DNA of 39,506 bases from Candidatus Desulfatibia vada (GTDB lineage Bacteria; Desulfobacterota; Desulfobacteria; Desulfobacterales; UBA11574): NCBI GenBank assembly GCA_014383215.1, contig JACNIG010000226.1, forward strand, positions 1-39,506, in the 5' to 3' direction. This document shows, piece by piece, positions 20,596 through 28,300 of the stretch. The notes under the pieces were generated by a model. The model saw only the letters and a program-made list of their open reading frames with translations. It did no database searches and had not been told where the DNA came from. The position numbers and the translations under genes are program-made. The number at the start of each line of letters is the position of its first letter. The first letter of the stretch is position 1.

Positions 20596-21903
20596 ATGGA
20601 CGCCATTTTTGAGCTCGATTTCGACGCCCTCATTGTCGGCGGCGGCATTGCCGGCCTTCAAGCCGCACTTGATCTTGCGGATCAGGATTATCAGGTGGCC
20701 GTGGTGGAGAAAGACACATCCATCGGGGGAAAAATGATCAGACTTTCCAAGGTATTTCCCACCCTCGATTGTTCAAGTTGTATTACCACGCCCAAAATGG
20801 CTGCGGCCGCGCATCATGAAAATATCACCATCTTCACTTATTGCGATTTGAAATCACTGCAACGTGATGGCCGGGTTTTAACGGCCTCCATAACCCAGCG
20901 TCCCCGCTATGTGGATCCGGACAAATGCATCGGATGCCGCCTGTGCGAATATAACTGCCCGGTATATGTTGCAGATAAAGAGGAGGGCGGATTTTCGGCC
21001 CGCAAAGCTGCTTATATCCCCTTTTCCAACGCCATTCCCCAGATTGCACTGATAGACGTTGAAAACTGCATGCTCTGCGGGAAGTGTGAAAAGGTCTGCC
21101 CGACCCAGGCGGTGGATTATTTTCAGGAGCCTGAAAACTTCACCATCAGGGCCAAAACAGCTGTTTTGGCCACCGGTTTCGAACTGACCCCCGTTGAAAA
21201 CAAGCAGCAATACGGCAACGGAGAAATACCGAACGTTATCACTTCTTTGCAAATGGAAAGACTGCTGGCACCCCATGGACCCTATAACCGGGTTCTGCGG
21301 CCCGCGGACGGTATGGAACCGGATGCCATCGCTTTTATTCAATGTGCCGGTTCCCGGGATAAAAGCATGGGGATTTCCTATTGTTCGCGCGTGTGCTGCA
21401 TGTACGCCATCAAGCAGGCCATGCTGCTCTCCGGTTCCCTGCCGCTGGCGGACATTACCATTTATTATATGGACATACGTGCCTTTGGCAAAGGTTACGA
21501 ACAATTTTACCAGAATGCCAAGGCTATGGGGATAGAATTTGTCAAAGGCAAAGTGGCCACGATCGATGCCGGCGAAAATGGCAGTGTAACATTGCGTTAT
21601 GAAGATCAGAACGGTGCAGGAGTAACTTCAGCGAACCATGATATGGTGGTGCTTTCCCTGGGCATGATTCCAGGCTGGAATCCGGAAGGTACTTGTCCGG
21701 TATCGACAGCTGCGGATCGTTTCATTCATACTATCCGGCCCAAAATTGCACCGACCCTAACCGATATGAAAGGCGTTTTTGTGGCCGGCGCCGCCGCCGG
21801 TCCCAAGGACATTGTGGATACGATCACCGAAGCCGGCGCCGCGGCCATGGAAGCGACCAAATATATGGCCACCATGGAAACCGCCCGCAAAGCAGTGGCA
21901 TAA
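20596..21903 (+). CDS. HdrA-like (QmoA-type, short) FAD/iron-sulfur subunit
   Basis: A 435-residue HdrA-family flavoprotein without the N-terminal extension of full HdrA, a size close to QmoA. GGGIAG (15-20) binds FAD. LDCSSCITTPKM (58-68) is a conserved HdrA motif. Two ferredoxin motifs are C111/C114/C117/C121 and C158/C161/C164/C168. CSRVCC (263-268) is the HdrA-specific cysteine group. A C-terminal FAD-binding segment (GVFVAGAAAGPKDIVDTI) follows. ATG 20596 is preferred because GGGAG lies six bases before it; a TTG further upstream lies in the repeat arm. Probably pairs with the full HdrA next to it, as QmoA with QmoB. Confidence 0.92.
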   Translation: MDAIFELDFDALIVGGGIAGLQAALDLADQDYQVAVVEKDTSIGGKMIRLSKVFPTLDCSSCITTPKMAAAAHHENITIFTYCDLKSLQRDGRVLTASITQRPRYVDPDKCIGCRLCEYNCPVYVADKEEGGFSARKAAYIPFSNAIPQIALIDVENCMLCGKCEKVCPTQAVDYFQEPENFTIRAKTAVLATGFELTPVENKQQYGNGEIPNVITSLQMERLLAPHGPYNRVLRPADGMEPDAIAFIQCAGSRDKSMGISYCSRVCCMYAIKQAMLLSGSLPLADITIYYMDIRAFGKGYEQFYQNAKAMGIEFVKGKVATIDAGENGSVTLRYEDQNGAGVTSANHDMVVLSLGMIPGWNPEGTCPVSTAADRFIHTIRPKIAPTLTDMKGVFVAGAAAGPKDIVDTITEAGAAAMEATKYMATMETARKAVA

Positions 21904-21934
21904 TGTCGATGAATTCGTAATAGGAAATGTATCG

Positions 21935-23857
21935 ATGACGGACAAAAAGATAGATAACGAAACGACTGCCGCAAAGGGCAAGGTAGGTGTATACATTTGT
22001 TACTGCGGCGGAAATATTTCCGATCATGTGGATGTGGAGAAGGTCCGTGAAAGCATGGAAAAGATTCCCGGAGTGCAGGTTGCCCGGACAGATATGTTCA
22101 TGTGCAGCGATCCCGGTCAGGAAATGATCATGAAAGACCTCCAAAGCGGCACCGTCGACCGGATCGTAGTAGCCTCCTGTGCCCCCAGTCTGCATGAAAC
22201 CACTTTCCGCAGTGCCATATCCAGGGCCGGAGCAAATCCTTATATTTACGAACATGCCAACATTCGCGAGCAAGTGAGCTGGGTGCACCACGGAGATCAG
22301 GCAACGGATAAGGCCATCCGGCTGGTGGCAGCGGCAACGGCCAAGGCCGAGGGCCTCAAACCGCTTGAGCCGATCCGGATGGAAGCCCGGCAGCACGTCA
22401 CGGTTATTGGCGGCGGGATTGCCGGTCTGCGAGCAGCCAAAGACCTGGCCGACTGCGGGGTTGCAGTGGCGCTGATCGAAAAATCTCCCTTTCTGGGCGG
22501 GCAGCTTGCACAGTTGGAACGCCTTGCACCGACCGGCGACCCGGTCGCTGATCTCATCACCGAGCTTGCCGGCCAGGTACTTGATGATCCTAACATTACC
22601 GTCCACATCTGCAGCCTTGTCGAGACCTTTGACGGCTATGTAGGCAACTTTACGCTGGGTGTAAAAAAACGGCCGCCGGAAATTGATCGTGAAAAATTGG
22701 CGTCATTGAATCCGTCCGACAGAACTTACGGTGAATTCATTCCATTTACAGGAGTTTTTCCGGAATCGATTCCGGCCCGTGCTGAAGAATTTACCATTGA
22801 AACCGGTGTGGTTGTCCTGGCAACCGGATTCAAGTCGTACACCCCTCGCCGGGGCGAATACGGCTATGCGGAATTTCCTGAAGTTATTACGCTGCCGGAG
22901 TTGATCCGCAGTATGGCTGAAAATAAAAGTGCCGGTAAGTTTTTGGAAGTAAACGGTCAACGCATTCGCAGCATGACCATGATTCACTGTGTCGGCAGTC
23001 GGCAGATCCCGGGCATACACCCGGAAGATGAGTCGGGCAACTTCAACGAGTACTGTTCCCGTACCTGTTGTTCAGCCACACTCGATGCGGCCGGCACCAT
23101 ACGGCAGAGCTACCCCGAAACCCGAGTTTTCGAATTATATCGAGATATTCGAACCTACGGCCGGGGTCAGGAAGAACTTTATGAGCAGGCGGCCAAAAAC
23201 AAGGTTGTTTTTCTGCGCTTTGAAGCCGATGAATCCCCGGAGGTGGTTCCCAGCGACGACTCCGACGGCTTCCCCTTGCGGGTCAAGGTAAAGGATGTCT
23301 TGACGTTTGGCGAAGAAGTCGAGGTACCGGTGGATCTGGTGGTGCTGGCCACCGGAATGGAACCCAACAACGTGTCGGAACTGGTCGATATGATGAAACT
23401 TCCCGTGGGGCCGGACCGCTTTCTGCTGGAGGTCCACCCCAAATTGCGGCCCGTGGAGCTGCCTGTAGGCGGCATAATGCTGGCCGGTACCTGTCAGGCG
23501 CCCATGGATGCGGGGGAAGCCTGCAGCGCCGCCGCCGCGGCCGCCGTTAAGGCCGCCGCCCTTCTCGGACGCGGTTATGTGGAACTCGATCCCTTTGTAG
23601 CTGAAGTGGACCTTGAAAAATGCCGGGGCAGCGGGGCCTGCGTGGAAGCTTGTTTAAACGAAGGTGCGCTGAACCTGGTGGAGATGCAAGTGGATGGTGA
23701 AAAGGTTCAAAGGGCGCAGGTTACCTCGGCCCTGTGCTTGGGGTGCGGTGCCTGCGTGGCCGTATGTTCTGAAAACGCTATCGACATCAACGGCTGGACC
23801 TTGAAGCAATATGAAGCCATGGTGGACATGATCGTAGCGGATGAAGAGACGGTATGA
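21935..23857 (+). CDS. hdrA: Full-length HdrA-family subunit
   Basis: A 640-residue HdrA. Its N-terminal domain has the GVYICYCGGNI opening (C22, C24), C57 and VASCAPSLHE (C82). The FAD domain begins with GGGIAG (159-164), and CSRTCC appears in the middle. Two C-terminal ferredoxin motifs follow. The first reads C-RGS-GAC-VEA-C, with serine in place of the second cysteine; the second (CLGCGACVAVC) is complete. HdrA is the flavin subunit that can bifurcate electrons in methanogens and sulfate reducers. ATG 21935 is chosen (AGGAAA site) over long upstream readings that overlap the preceding gene. Cytosolic; likely core of the complex here. Confidence 0.95.
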   Translation: MTDKKIDNETTAAKGKVGVYICYCGGNISDHVDVEKVRESMEKIPGVQVARTDMFMCSDPGQEMIMKDLQSGTVDRIVVASCAPSLHETTFRSAISRAGANPYIYEHANIREQVSWVHHGDQATDKAIRLVAAATAKAEGLKPLEPIRMEARQHVTVIGGGIAGLRAAKDLADCGVAVALIEKSPFLGGQLAQLERLAPTGDPVADLITELAGQVLDDPNITVHICSLVETFDGYVGNFTLGVKKRPPEIDREKLASLNPSDRTYGEFIPFTGVFPESIPARAEEFTIETGVVVLATGFKSYTPRRGEYGYAEFPEVITLPELIRSMAENKSAGKFLEVNGQRIRSMTMIHCVGSRQIPGIHPEDESGNFNEYCSRTCCSATLDAAGTIRQSYPETRVFELYRDIRTYGRGQEELYEQAAKNKVVFLRFEADESPEVVPSDDSDGFPLRVKVKDVLTFGEEVEVPVDLVVLATGMEPNNVSELVDMMKLPVGPDRFLLEVHPKLRPVELPVGGIMLAGTCQAPMDAGEACSAAAAAAVKAAALLGRGYVELDPFVAEVDLEKCRGSGACVEACLNEGALNLVEMQVDGEKVQRAQVTSALCLGCGACVAVCSENAIDINGWTLKQYEAMVDMIVADEETV

Positions 23858-23988
23858 CTCTTAACCATGCAAGGTCCGGTTAAAATTTGGCCGGATACAG
23901 CATTAAAATACCAAAATACAATGCTCAAATTACAAATTCCAAGCAATTACCTGTTTAAATAACGTGGTCTTGCCGGAGAGGATCTCAA

Positions 23989-24336
23989 ATGAGTCGGAAT
24001 GATGAGCAAAAGAAAGCAAAAAAAGATGCTATGAAAAGGCTTCGCCAGGAACGCAAACAGAAGATTAAAGCGGTTGCCGCCACAATAAAAGCGCAAAAAG
24101 AAGCCGTCAAAGCCATCAAAGGGCAGATGCAAAACGATGTTGGAACGGTGCCAAGTATTGCCCGGGAGACGGGGATTTCACCGGAAAAGGTGCTGTGGTA
24201 CATCGCCGCTTTGAAGAAATACGGAGAAATCAGCGAAGCGGAAAAGGACGGCGGTTATTTTCGGTACGTTTTGACCCCAGGGCCCCCGGAAGAAATTGCC
24301 AACGACCAACCGGACGGATCGCAGGACACAAAATGA
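23989..24336 (+). CDS. Small lysine-rich protein with winged-helix-like C-terminus
   Basis: A 115-residue protein not assigned to a named family. Residues 1-48 are rich in lysine, arginine and alanine and would form a charged helix or coiled coil (KKAKKDAMKRLRQERKQKIK). Residues 49-93 look like a winged helix: TVPSIARETGISPEKVLWYI, then KYGEISEAEKDGGYFRYVL. It ends in an acidic, disordered tail. It sits between hdrA and hdrC in the operon with a GAGAGG site before the ATG, so it is probably made with the complex. It could bind DNA or RNA, or act as an assembly factor; no evidence decides. Confidence 0.75.
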   Translation: MSRNDEQKKAKKDAMKRLRQERKQKIKAVAATIKAQKEAVKAIKGQMQNDVGTVPSIARETGISPEKVLWYIAALKKYGEISEAEKDGGYFRYVLTPGPPEEIANDQPDGSQDTK

Positions 24337-24358
24337 AAATTGAATTGGGAGAGTGAGT

Positions 24359-24661
24359 ATGGCTTTAGTAAATCCGAATTTTGCCGAAGAGATGGAACGT
24401 TTTGGGGAAGATACCGCGCTGGAATGCTTTAACTGCGGTACCTGTGCCGCCATTTGCCCCTTGATATACGAACATTTTCCCCGTAAGATGATCCGTTATC
24501 TCCAGTTGGGGGCCAAGGATCGTATCATGGAAAATGCCAACGAGCTCTGGCGCTGCCTGCACTGCGGACTTTGCACGCAAACCTGCCCGCGAGAAGCAGA
24601 TCCCGGAGAAGTCATTCTGGGGTTAAAGCGCTATGTCGTCGCCAATTGGAGGAGGTCCTGA
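24359..24661 (+). CDS. hdrC: HdrC-like 2[4Fe-4S] ferredoxin subunit
   Basis: A 100-residue HdrC-type protein with two cluster motifs, C23/C26/C29/C33 (CFNCGTCAAICP) and C66/C69/C72/C76 (CLHCGLCTQTCP), joined by the usual PRKMIRYLQLG helix. HdrC passes electrons between HdrA and HdrB. There is no membrane part, unlike QmoC or DsrK-partner fusions, so the complex is soluble. ATG 24359 (GGGAG eight bases upstream) is preferred to an in-frame GTG at 24353. The HdrB-like gene starts one base after its stop. Confidence 0.93.
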   Translation: MALVNPNFAEEMERFGEDTALECFNCGTCAAICPLIYEHFPRKMIRYLQLGAKDRIMENANELWRCLHCGLCTQTCPREADPGEVILGLKRYVVANWRRS

Positions 24662-24662
24662 A

Positions 24663-25592
24663 ATGTACAACCCCAAGGATATTATTGATCTTATTGCCGA
24701 CAATGTCCGAAAAACTCGCAATCCCTTCGGCATGCCCAAATTTTTATGCAACCGGTGGTGGCAAGATTCAAGCATGCCCGCTGAAGGCGACGCGCTGCTG
24801 TTTACCGGATTGATGTACCAGTTTGTGCCCTACATCGAAAAATCGACCCGCTACCTGGAGCAATTTGAAGACACCCCCTGGGCGGACTATGTGCATTACG
24901 CCAAATATGTACCCAATTATCTGGCGGGAATGGGTCTTGCTTTGCTGACGCCCGCAAAGGAGAAGAAGAGATTCAACGCTATTCTCCAAAACATTGCCAA
25001 AATTCTTAATAGGTCAAACGTCGATTTCTTCTACCGGCCGGAGTTGGATGATTACAGCGGCATTTTGTTATACGACCTCGGGGACCAGGAAGGCTTTGTC
25101 AGGCATGCCGAATTTGTGGCCGCCAAGCTCAAAAGGGCCGGGGTCAAAACGCTAATTACGGTAGATCCCCATACCACCTACGCTTTGAAAGTTCTCTATC
25201 CCAAGTACACGGGTCAGAGCTTTGATGTGAAAACCTACTTTGAGCTGGTCAATTTTACCTCCAAAAACGGCCATGGACGGGTCACGCTCCACGACCCTTG
25301 TTTTTATGGCAGGTATTTGGAACTTTCGGATGTCCCGACGAAAGTTCTTGCCAATTTAGGTATTGAATGCGTGCCGGTGAGAAACTCGGGGCTGTTCACC
25401 AGTTGCTGCGGTGGACCGGCGGAGTCTATTTCTCCCAAGCTTTCCAAAGAAGTTCTCGATCGACGGGTCAAAGAATTGCAAACTGCCGGGGCACCTATCG
25501 TCACCATGTGCCCCATCTGTTTGGGACACCTGGAAAAGTCAGGAGCTCAAGTCGAGGATCTGGCAACGCTGATCGTTCGATGTGCAGCGTGA
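24663..25592 (+). CDS. HdrB/HdrD-like CCG-domain protein with one intact CCG motif
   Basis: A 309-residue (Fe-S)-binding protein of the HdrB/HdrD/GlpC group. The C-terminal CCG domain is complete: HDPC213FYGR, SC248C249GGPAE and C283-P-I-C286. The N-terminal half has the same fold outline (LLFTGLMYQ, YSGILLYDLG, LITVDPHTTYALK), but its cysteines are replaced by leucine, leucine/tyrosine and aspartate. HdrB uses two CCG motifs for the noncubane clusters that cleave heterodisulfide; here only one cluster site is possible. It starts right after hdrC with GGAGGAGG seven bases before ATG 24663. It may act on a persulfide or disulfide supplied by TusA/DsrE (inference). Confidence 0.88.
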   Translation: MYNPKDIIDLIADNVRKTRNPFGMPKFLCNRWWQDSSMPAEGDALLFTGLMYQFVPYIEKSTRYLEQFEDTPWADYVHYAKYVPNYLAGMGLALLTPAKEKKRFNAILQNIAKILNRSNVDFFYRPELDDYSGILLYDLGDQEGFVRHAEFVAAKLKRAGVKTLITVDPHTTYALKVLYPKYTGQSFDVKTYFELVNFTSKNGHGRVTLHDPCFYGRYLELSDVPTKVLANLGIECVPVRNSGLFTSCCGGPAESISPKLSKEVLDRRVKELQTAGAPIVTMCPICLGHLEKSGAQVEDLATLIVRCAA

Positions 25593-25661
25593 GGTTTTAC
25601 CTGTGGTCATAGATTTTTCATTTTCATTTTACTTTTTAACCCATGAAAGGAGACAATTATT

Positions 25662-26039
25662 ATGACTGAAAAAGAAGAAAAAATCCTGTATATCTGTACA
25701 AATGCCGGAGAAGATCCGGAGAAAGCGGCTATGCCCTTTGTGATGGCCAATGCCGCTATGACCATGGACATAAAGGCGACGATTGCGTTGCAGGGCAACG
25801 GTGTCTATCTGGCCCAAAAAGGATACGTTGATACCATGTTGCCTCCCGGCGGTTTTCCGCCTGTTAAAAAACTGCTTCAAGATTTTATGGAACAGGGCGG
25901 AAAGTTGCTGGTTTGCGTACCTTGCATCAAGGAACGCAACATCGATGCAGCCGAAGACATGATAGACGGGGCTCAAACAACAGCTGCCGGGACGTTGACT
26001 GTCGAGGCCCTCGAATCCGATGCTGTGTTTGTGTACTAA
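25662..26039 (+). CDS. DsrE-family protein
   Basis: A 125-residue DsrE/DsrF-like protein (predicted peroxiredoxin-like group). Visible are ILYICTNAGEDPEKAAMPF at the start, IALQGNGVYLAQ, and GKLLVCVPCIKERNI with C85 and C88, where the sulfur-trafficking cysteine of the family lies. DsrE proteins bind persulfide and exchange it with TusA. It is the last gene of the TusA-Hdr operon, 69 bases after the HdrB-like gene, with AAAGGAG before the ATG. Together with TusA it makes a sulfur relay attached to the Hdr-like complex likely. Confidence 0.9.
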   Translation: MTEKEEKILYICTNAGEDPEKAAMPFVMANAAMTMDIKATIALQGNGVYLAQKGYVDTMLPPGGFPPVKKLLQDFMEQGGKLLVCVPCIKERNIDAAEDMIDGAQTTAAGTLTVEALESDAVFVY

Positions 26040-26043
26040 AACC

Positions 26044-26119
26044 GGGTTGTGGGTTGCGGGTTCCGGGTTGCCGATTCTGTATACGCAATCTCTACATACC
26101 GAACGCGCAACACACAACT
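26044..26119. repeat. Inverted phrase repeat at the end of the TusA-Hdr operon
   Basis: GGTTGTGGGTTGCGGGTTC (from 26045) is mirrored by GAACGCGCAACACACAACT at 26101-26119. The phrase GGGTTGCGGGTTCCGGGTT continues into the loop. It lies between convergent dsrE and fxsA and may serve as a bidirectional transcription end, although no T-run is seen. Confidence 0.65.
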
Positions 26120-26161
26120 TGTAGTATGCCCGTCGCAGTGGAAAAAGAGATTAAATCCTTT

Positions 26162-26557
26162 TTAAGGTAAATTGTGGTACTGAATGCTGCCGTTTCTATG
26201 CCATTGGTCGAATTTAAGCCTGAGAAAACGCTTGATGTGAAAACGGGAAGGTGGAAAAAGCAGCAATAGTCCCGTTATGTCGGTTATGAAACCAGGGGTA
26301 AGCAAAACAATGCCGGCCATGAAAATAAGCAGCGCGTCTACCATTTCTTCGGCCGGTACGAGCCCCTGTTGCAGGCTGTGCCGGACCCGCAGCATGGTTT
26401 CCATCCCCTGCATGCGTGCCAGGGCGGCACCTGCAAACCCGGTGAGGAGGATGATGGCCACCGTATTGAAGGCACCCAAAAAGCCGCCCAGTTTGATAAT
26501 CAAATAAATTTCGGCTACCGGAATAAGTGTGAACGCTAAAAACAGTTTGAAAAACAT
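26162..26557 (-). CDS. fxsA: FxsA-family membrane protein
   Basis: A 131-residue inner-membrane protein of the FxsA (suppressor of phage F exclusion) family. Hydrophobic segments lie at about 4-24, 26-48 and 74-102 (FLAFTLIPVAEIYLIIKLG, then ALLIFMAGIVLLTPGFITDI), with the family motif LTPGFITDITG and a basic C-terminal tail. ATG 26557 has GGGAG nine bases before it; a longer in-frame reading starts at the promoter region. A sigma-70-like promoter is at 26601-26629. In E. coli FxsA overproduction relieves F exclusion of T7; the normal role is unknown. It stands alone on the minus strand, convergent with dsrE. Confidence 0.92.
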   Translation of the reverse strand: MFFKLFLAFTLIPVAEIYLIIKLGGFLGAFNTVAIILLTGFAGAALARMQGMETMLRVRHSLQQGLVPAEEMVDALLIFMAGIVLLTPGFITDITGLLLLFPPSRFHIKRFLRLKFDQWHRNGSIQYHNLP

Positions 26558-26600
26558 AAAAGTTTCTCCCTGTAGTGGTTTTGAAAGTATATTAAATAGC

Positions 26601-26629
26601 AATATGGATATTATTTTTGTGCCTGTCAA
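26601..26629 (-). promoter_or_regulatory. Sigma-70 promoter candidate for fxsA
   Basis: On the minus strand TTGACA (26629-26624), a 17-base spacer and CATATT (26606-26601) give 6/6 and 4/6 matches. The start would fall near 26594, 37 bases before the fxsA ATG. Confidence 0.55.
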
Positions 26630-26751
26630 GACATTGATATTGCGGCCTGCTCCCCGGCACGGACTACGCGTGCTGTTTACGCAGAGGCTCCAGGCCTTCA
26701 GCGTTAGTGACCAGTAATCAGTGATCAGAAGTCAGAGGTCGGTATTCCCTA

Positions 26752-26917
26752 TGAATCGAGATTTCCGTTTTGCTCCAACCAGCATCCAGTATCGTGTATC
26801 CTGCATCCTGCATCCTTAATCTTGCATCTTGTATTCTTTATCTTATATTGTGTATCATGCATCTTGGATCATGAATCTTGTATCTCCGCTGAATCGGGAT
26901 TTCCGCTGCGCTCCAAC
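26752..26917. repeat. Phrase-repeat block bordered by a 28-base direct repeat
   Basis: TGAATCG-R-GATTTCCG...GCTCCAAC occurs at 26752-26779 and 26890-26917 (24 of 28 identical). Between them lie about ten loose copies of a seven- to eight-base TGCATCTTG/GTATCCTG phrase. This occupies most of the 411-base gap between fxsA and tpx. No gene is visible. The block before it (26695-26745) has CAGTAATCAGTGATCAGAAG-type repeats. Confidence 0.65.
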
Positions 26918-26968
26918 ATGCATGATGCATCTATTAACCAATTACCAGAATAACAAAGGAGCAGGAAC

Positions 26969-27469
26969 ATGGCAAAGATTACATTGAAAGGCGAACAGAC
27001 TGAAACCATTGGATATTTGCCGGATGTTGGTGAAGAGGCCCCTGATTTTACCCTGACCGGCAAAGATCTTTCCGAGACAACCCTAAAAGATTTTGCAGGC
27101 AAACAAATCGTTTTAAATATTTTTCCGAGTATTGATACTGAGGTATGTGCAACTTCGGTTCGTAGATTTAACGCCGAAGCAAGCAAGCTCGACAACAGCG
27201 TCGTCCTTTGTGTTTCTGCGGACCTGCCTTTTGCGCACCAAAGGTTTTGTGCGGCCGAAGGCCTGGATGATGTGGTTTCGCTTTCAAGCTTTCGTTCCGA
27301 GGATTTTGGAAAGGATTACGGCGTACAAATAACGAGCGGACCGCTAACCGGGTTGTTAGCCAGAGCTATTGTTATTATAGATGAATCCGGGAAGGTCGTT
27401 TTCACGGAACTGGTCCCGGAAATTGTGCAGGAGCCAAACTACGAGGCTGCTTTGGCAGTACTGTCGTAA
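26969..27469 (+). CDS. tpx: Thiol peroxidase (Tpx, atypical 2-Cys peroxiredoxin)
   Basis: A 166-residue Tpx. The peroxidatic cysteine lies in FPSIDTEVCATSVR (C60), with the family's threonine and arginine neighbours. The resolving cysteine is in HQRFCAAEGL (C94). The start GEQTETIGYLPDVGEEAPDF is typical. It reduces hydrogen peroxide and organic peroxides with thioredoxin as donor and protects this anaerobe during oxygen exposure. GGAGCAGGA precedes the ATG. Single gene with repeat-rich gaps on both sides. Confidence 0.97.
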   Translation: MAKITLKGEQTETIGYLPDVGEEAPDFTLTGKDLSETTLKDFAGKQIVLNIFPSIDTEVCATSVRRFNAEASKLDNSVVLCVSADLPFAHQRFCAAEGLDDVVSLSSFRSEDFGKDYGVQITSGPLTGLLARAIVIIDESGKVVFTELVPEIVQEPNYEAALAVLS

Positions 27470-27474
27470 ATATC

Positions 27475-27716
27475 CTGGCCCAGAGAACCAGGCTTTGGGT
27501 TACCCCTGGAAGGGGATGTTTTACTGCAAATTGAACAAGTGCGAAGTGACTAAAGTGAGCTAAAGTGCCTAAAGTTATGGAGTCGCTTCGCTCAACTGAT
27601 TTTATATATTTGGCAGAATTCCTTAACTTTAGATCACTTTAGATCACTTCAAACTTTAGGCACTTTTAAGGTTTTCGGCAGAGCCAAACATCTCTTATCT
27701 GGCCCAGAGAACCAGG
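27475..27716. repeat. Inverted phrase repeat bordered by an exact 18-base direct repeat
   Basis: CTGGCCCAGAGAACCAGG occurs at 27475-27492 and 27699-27716; each copy can itself form a small CTGG/CCAG hairpin. Inside lies an inverted repeat of CTAAAGTG phrases (27545-27576 versus 27624-27668). The layout fills the gap between tpx and the next gene. The direct repeats look like a duplicated boundary, possibly of an inserted element. Confidence 0.65.
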
Positions 27717-27737
27717 TTTTTCAGGACCAAATAAAAG

Positions 27738-28259
27738 ATGGGAAGCGGAAAAAAGGGAATTTGTGGTTTGAAGCGTCTGTTTAAAATTATCCCGGAAAAT
27801 ATGCAGGCAACTCTTTTGCTACGCTATTTCGGATTTTTTAAAATTCCATTGTTGTTTTTTGTAAAACCTTCCGTCGTTGAACTGTCTGATAATAGAATAG
27901 TAGTGAAAATTCCTCTGCGTCGGAGGACCAGAAATCATCTGGGTTCCATGTACTTTGGCGCCCTGGCGATCGGAGCTGATTGTGCCGCAGGGCTGATTGC
28001 CATGAGGCTGATACAAAAAAGCTCGCAGAATATATCTTTAGTTTTTAAAAGCATGGACGCAGAGTTTCTCAAGCGCGCCGAGGGCGATGTATATTTTACC
28101 TGTGAACAAGGCGCCGAAATTGCCGATTTAGTTTCTTCTGCCGTCGATTCAACCGACAGAGTGGAAGCTTTGGTTCACGTTACGGCTAAGGTTCCCGACA
28201 AGTTTGGAGAAGAACCTGTAGCCAGGTTTTCCTTAGTACTATCTCTTAAGAAGAAGTAA
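27738..28259 (+). CDS. Hotdog-fold thioesterase-like (DUF4442-type) protein
   Basis: A 173-residue protein resembling the DUF4442/PaaI-type hotdog group. RRRTRNHLGSMYFGALAIGADCAAGLIAM (residues about 60-88, core NHLGSMYFGAL) is the central helix with the preceding loop, followed by strands SLVFKSMDAEFLKRAEGDV and VEALVHVTAKV. Some members hydrolyse acyl-CoA; no specific substrate can be given. The usual catalytic aspartate/glutamate of thioesterases is not obvious, so activity is uncertain. It ends 41 bases before the flavin oxidoreductase gene and is probably co-transcribed. The ribosome site is weak; an internal Met at residue 22 (MQATLLLRYFG) is an alternative start. Confidence 0.75.
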   Translation: MGSGKKGICGLKRLFKIIPENMQATLLLRYFGFFKIPLLFFVKPSVVELSDNRIVVKIPLRRRTRNHLGSMYFGALAIGADCAAGLIAMRLIQKSSQNISLVFKSMDAEFLKRAEGDVYFTCEQGAEIADLVSSAVDSTDRVEALVHVTAKVPDKFGEEPVARFSLVLSLKKK

Positions 28260-28300
28260 GATATTGTAATGTTTTATTAATTAGCAAAAAAAGAGCAACC

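Noticed and set aside
20596-25592. Annotation of the Hdr-like genes as qmoABC
   Set aside because: There is no membrane QmoC, HdrC is separate, an HdrB-like gene and TusA/DsrE are included, and aprAB and sat are not adjacent.
26640-26700. GC-rich stretch considered as a tRNA or small structured RNA
   Set aside because: No cloverleaf, no TTC/anticodon arm pattern could be drawn.
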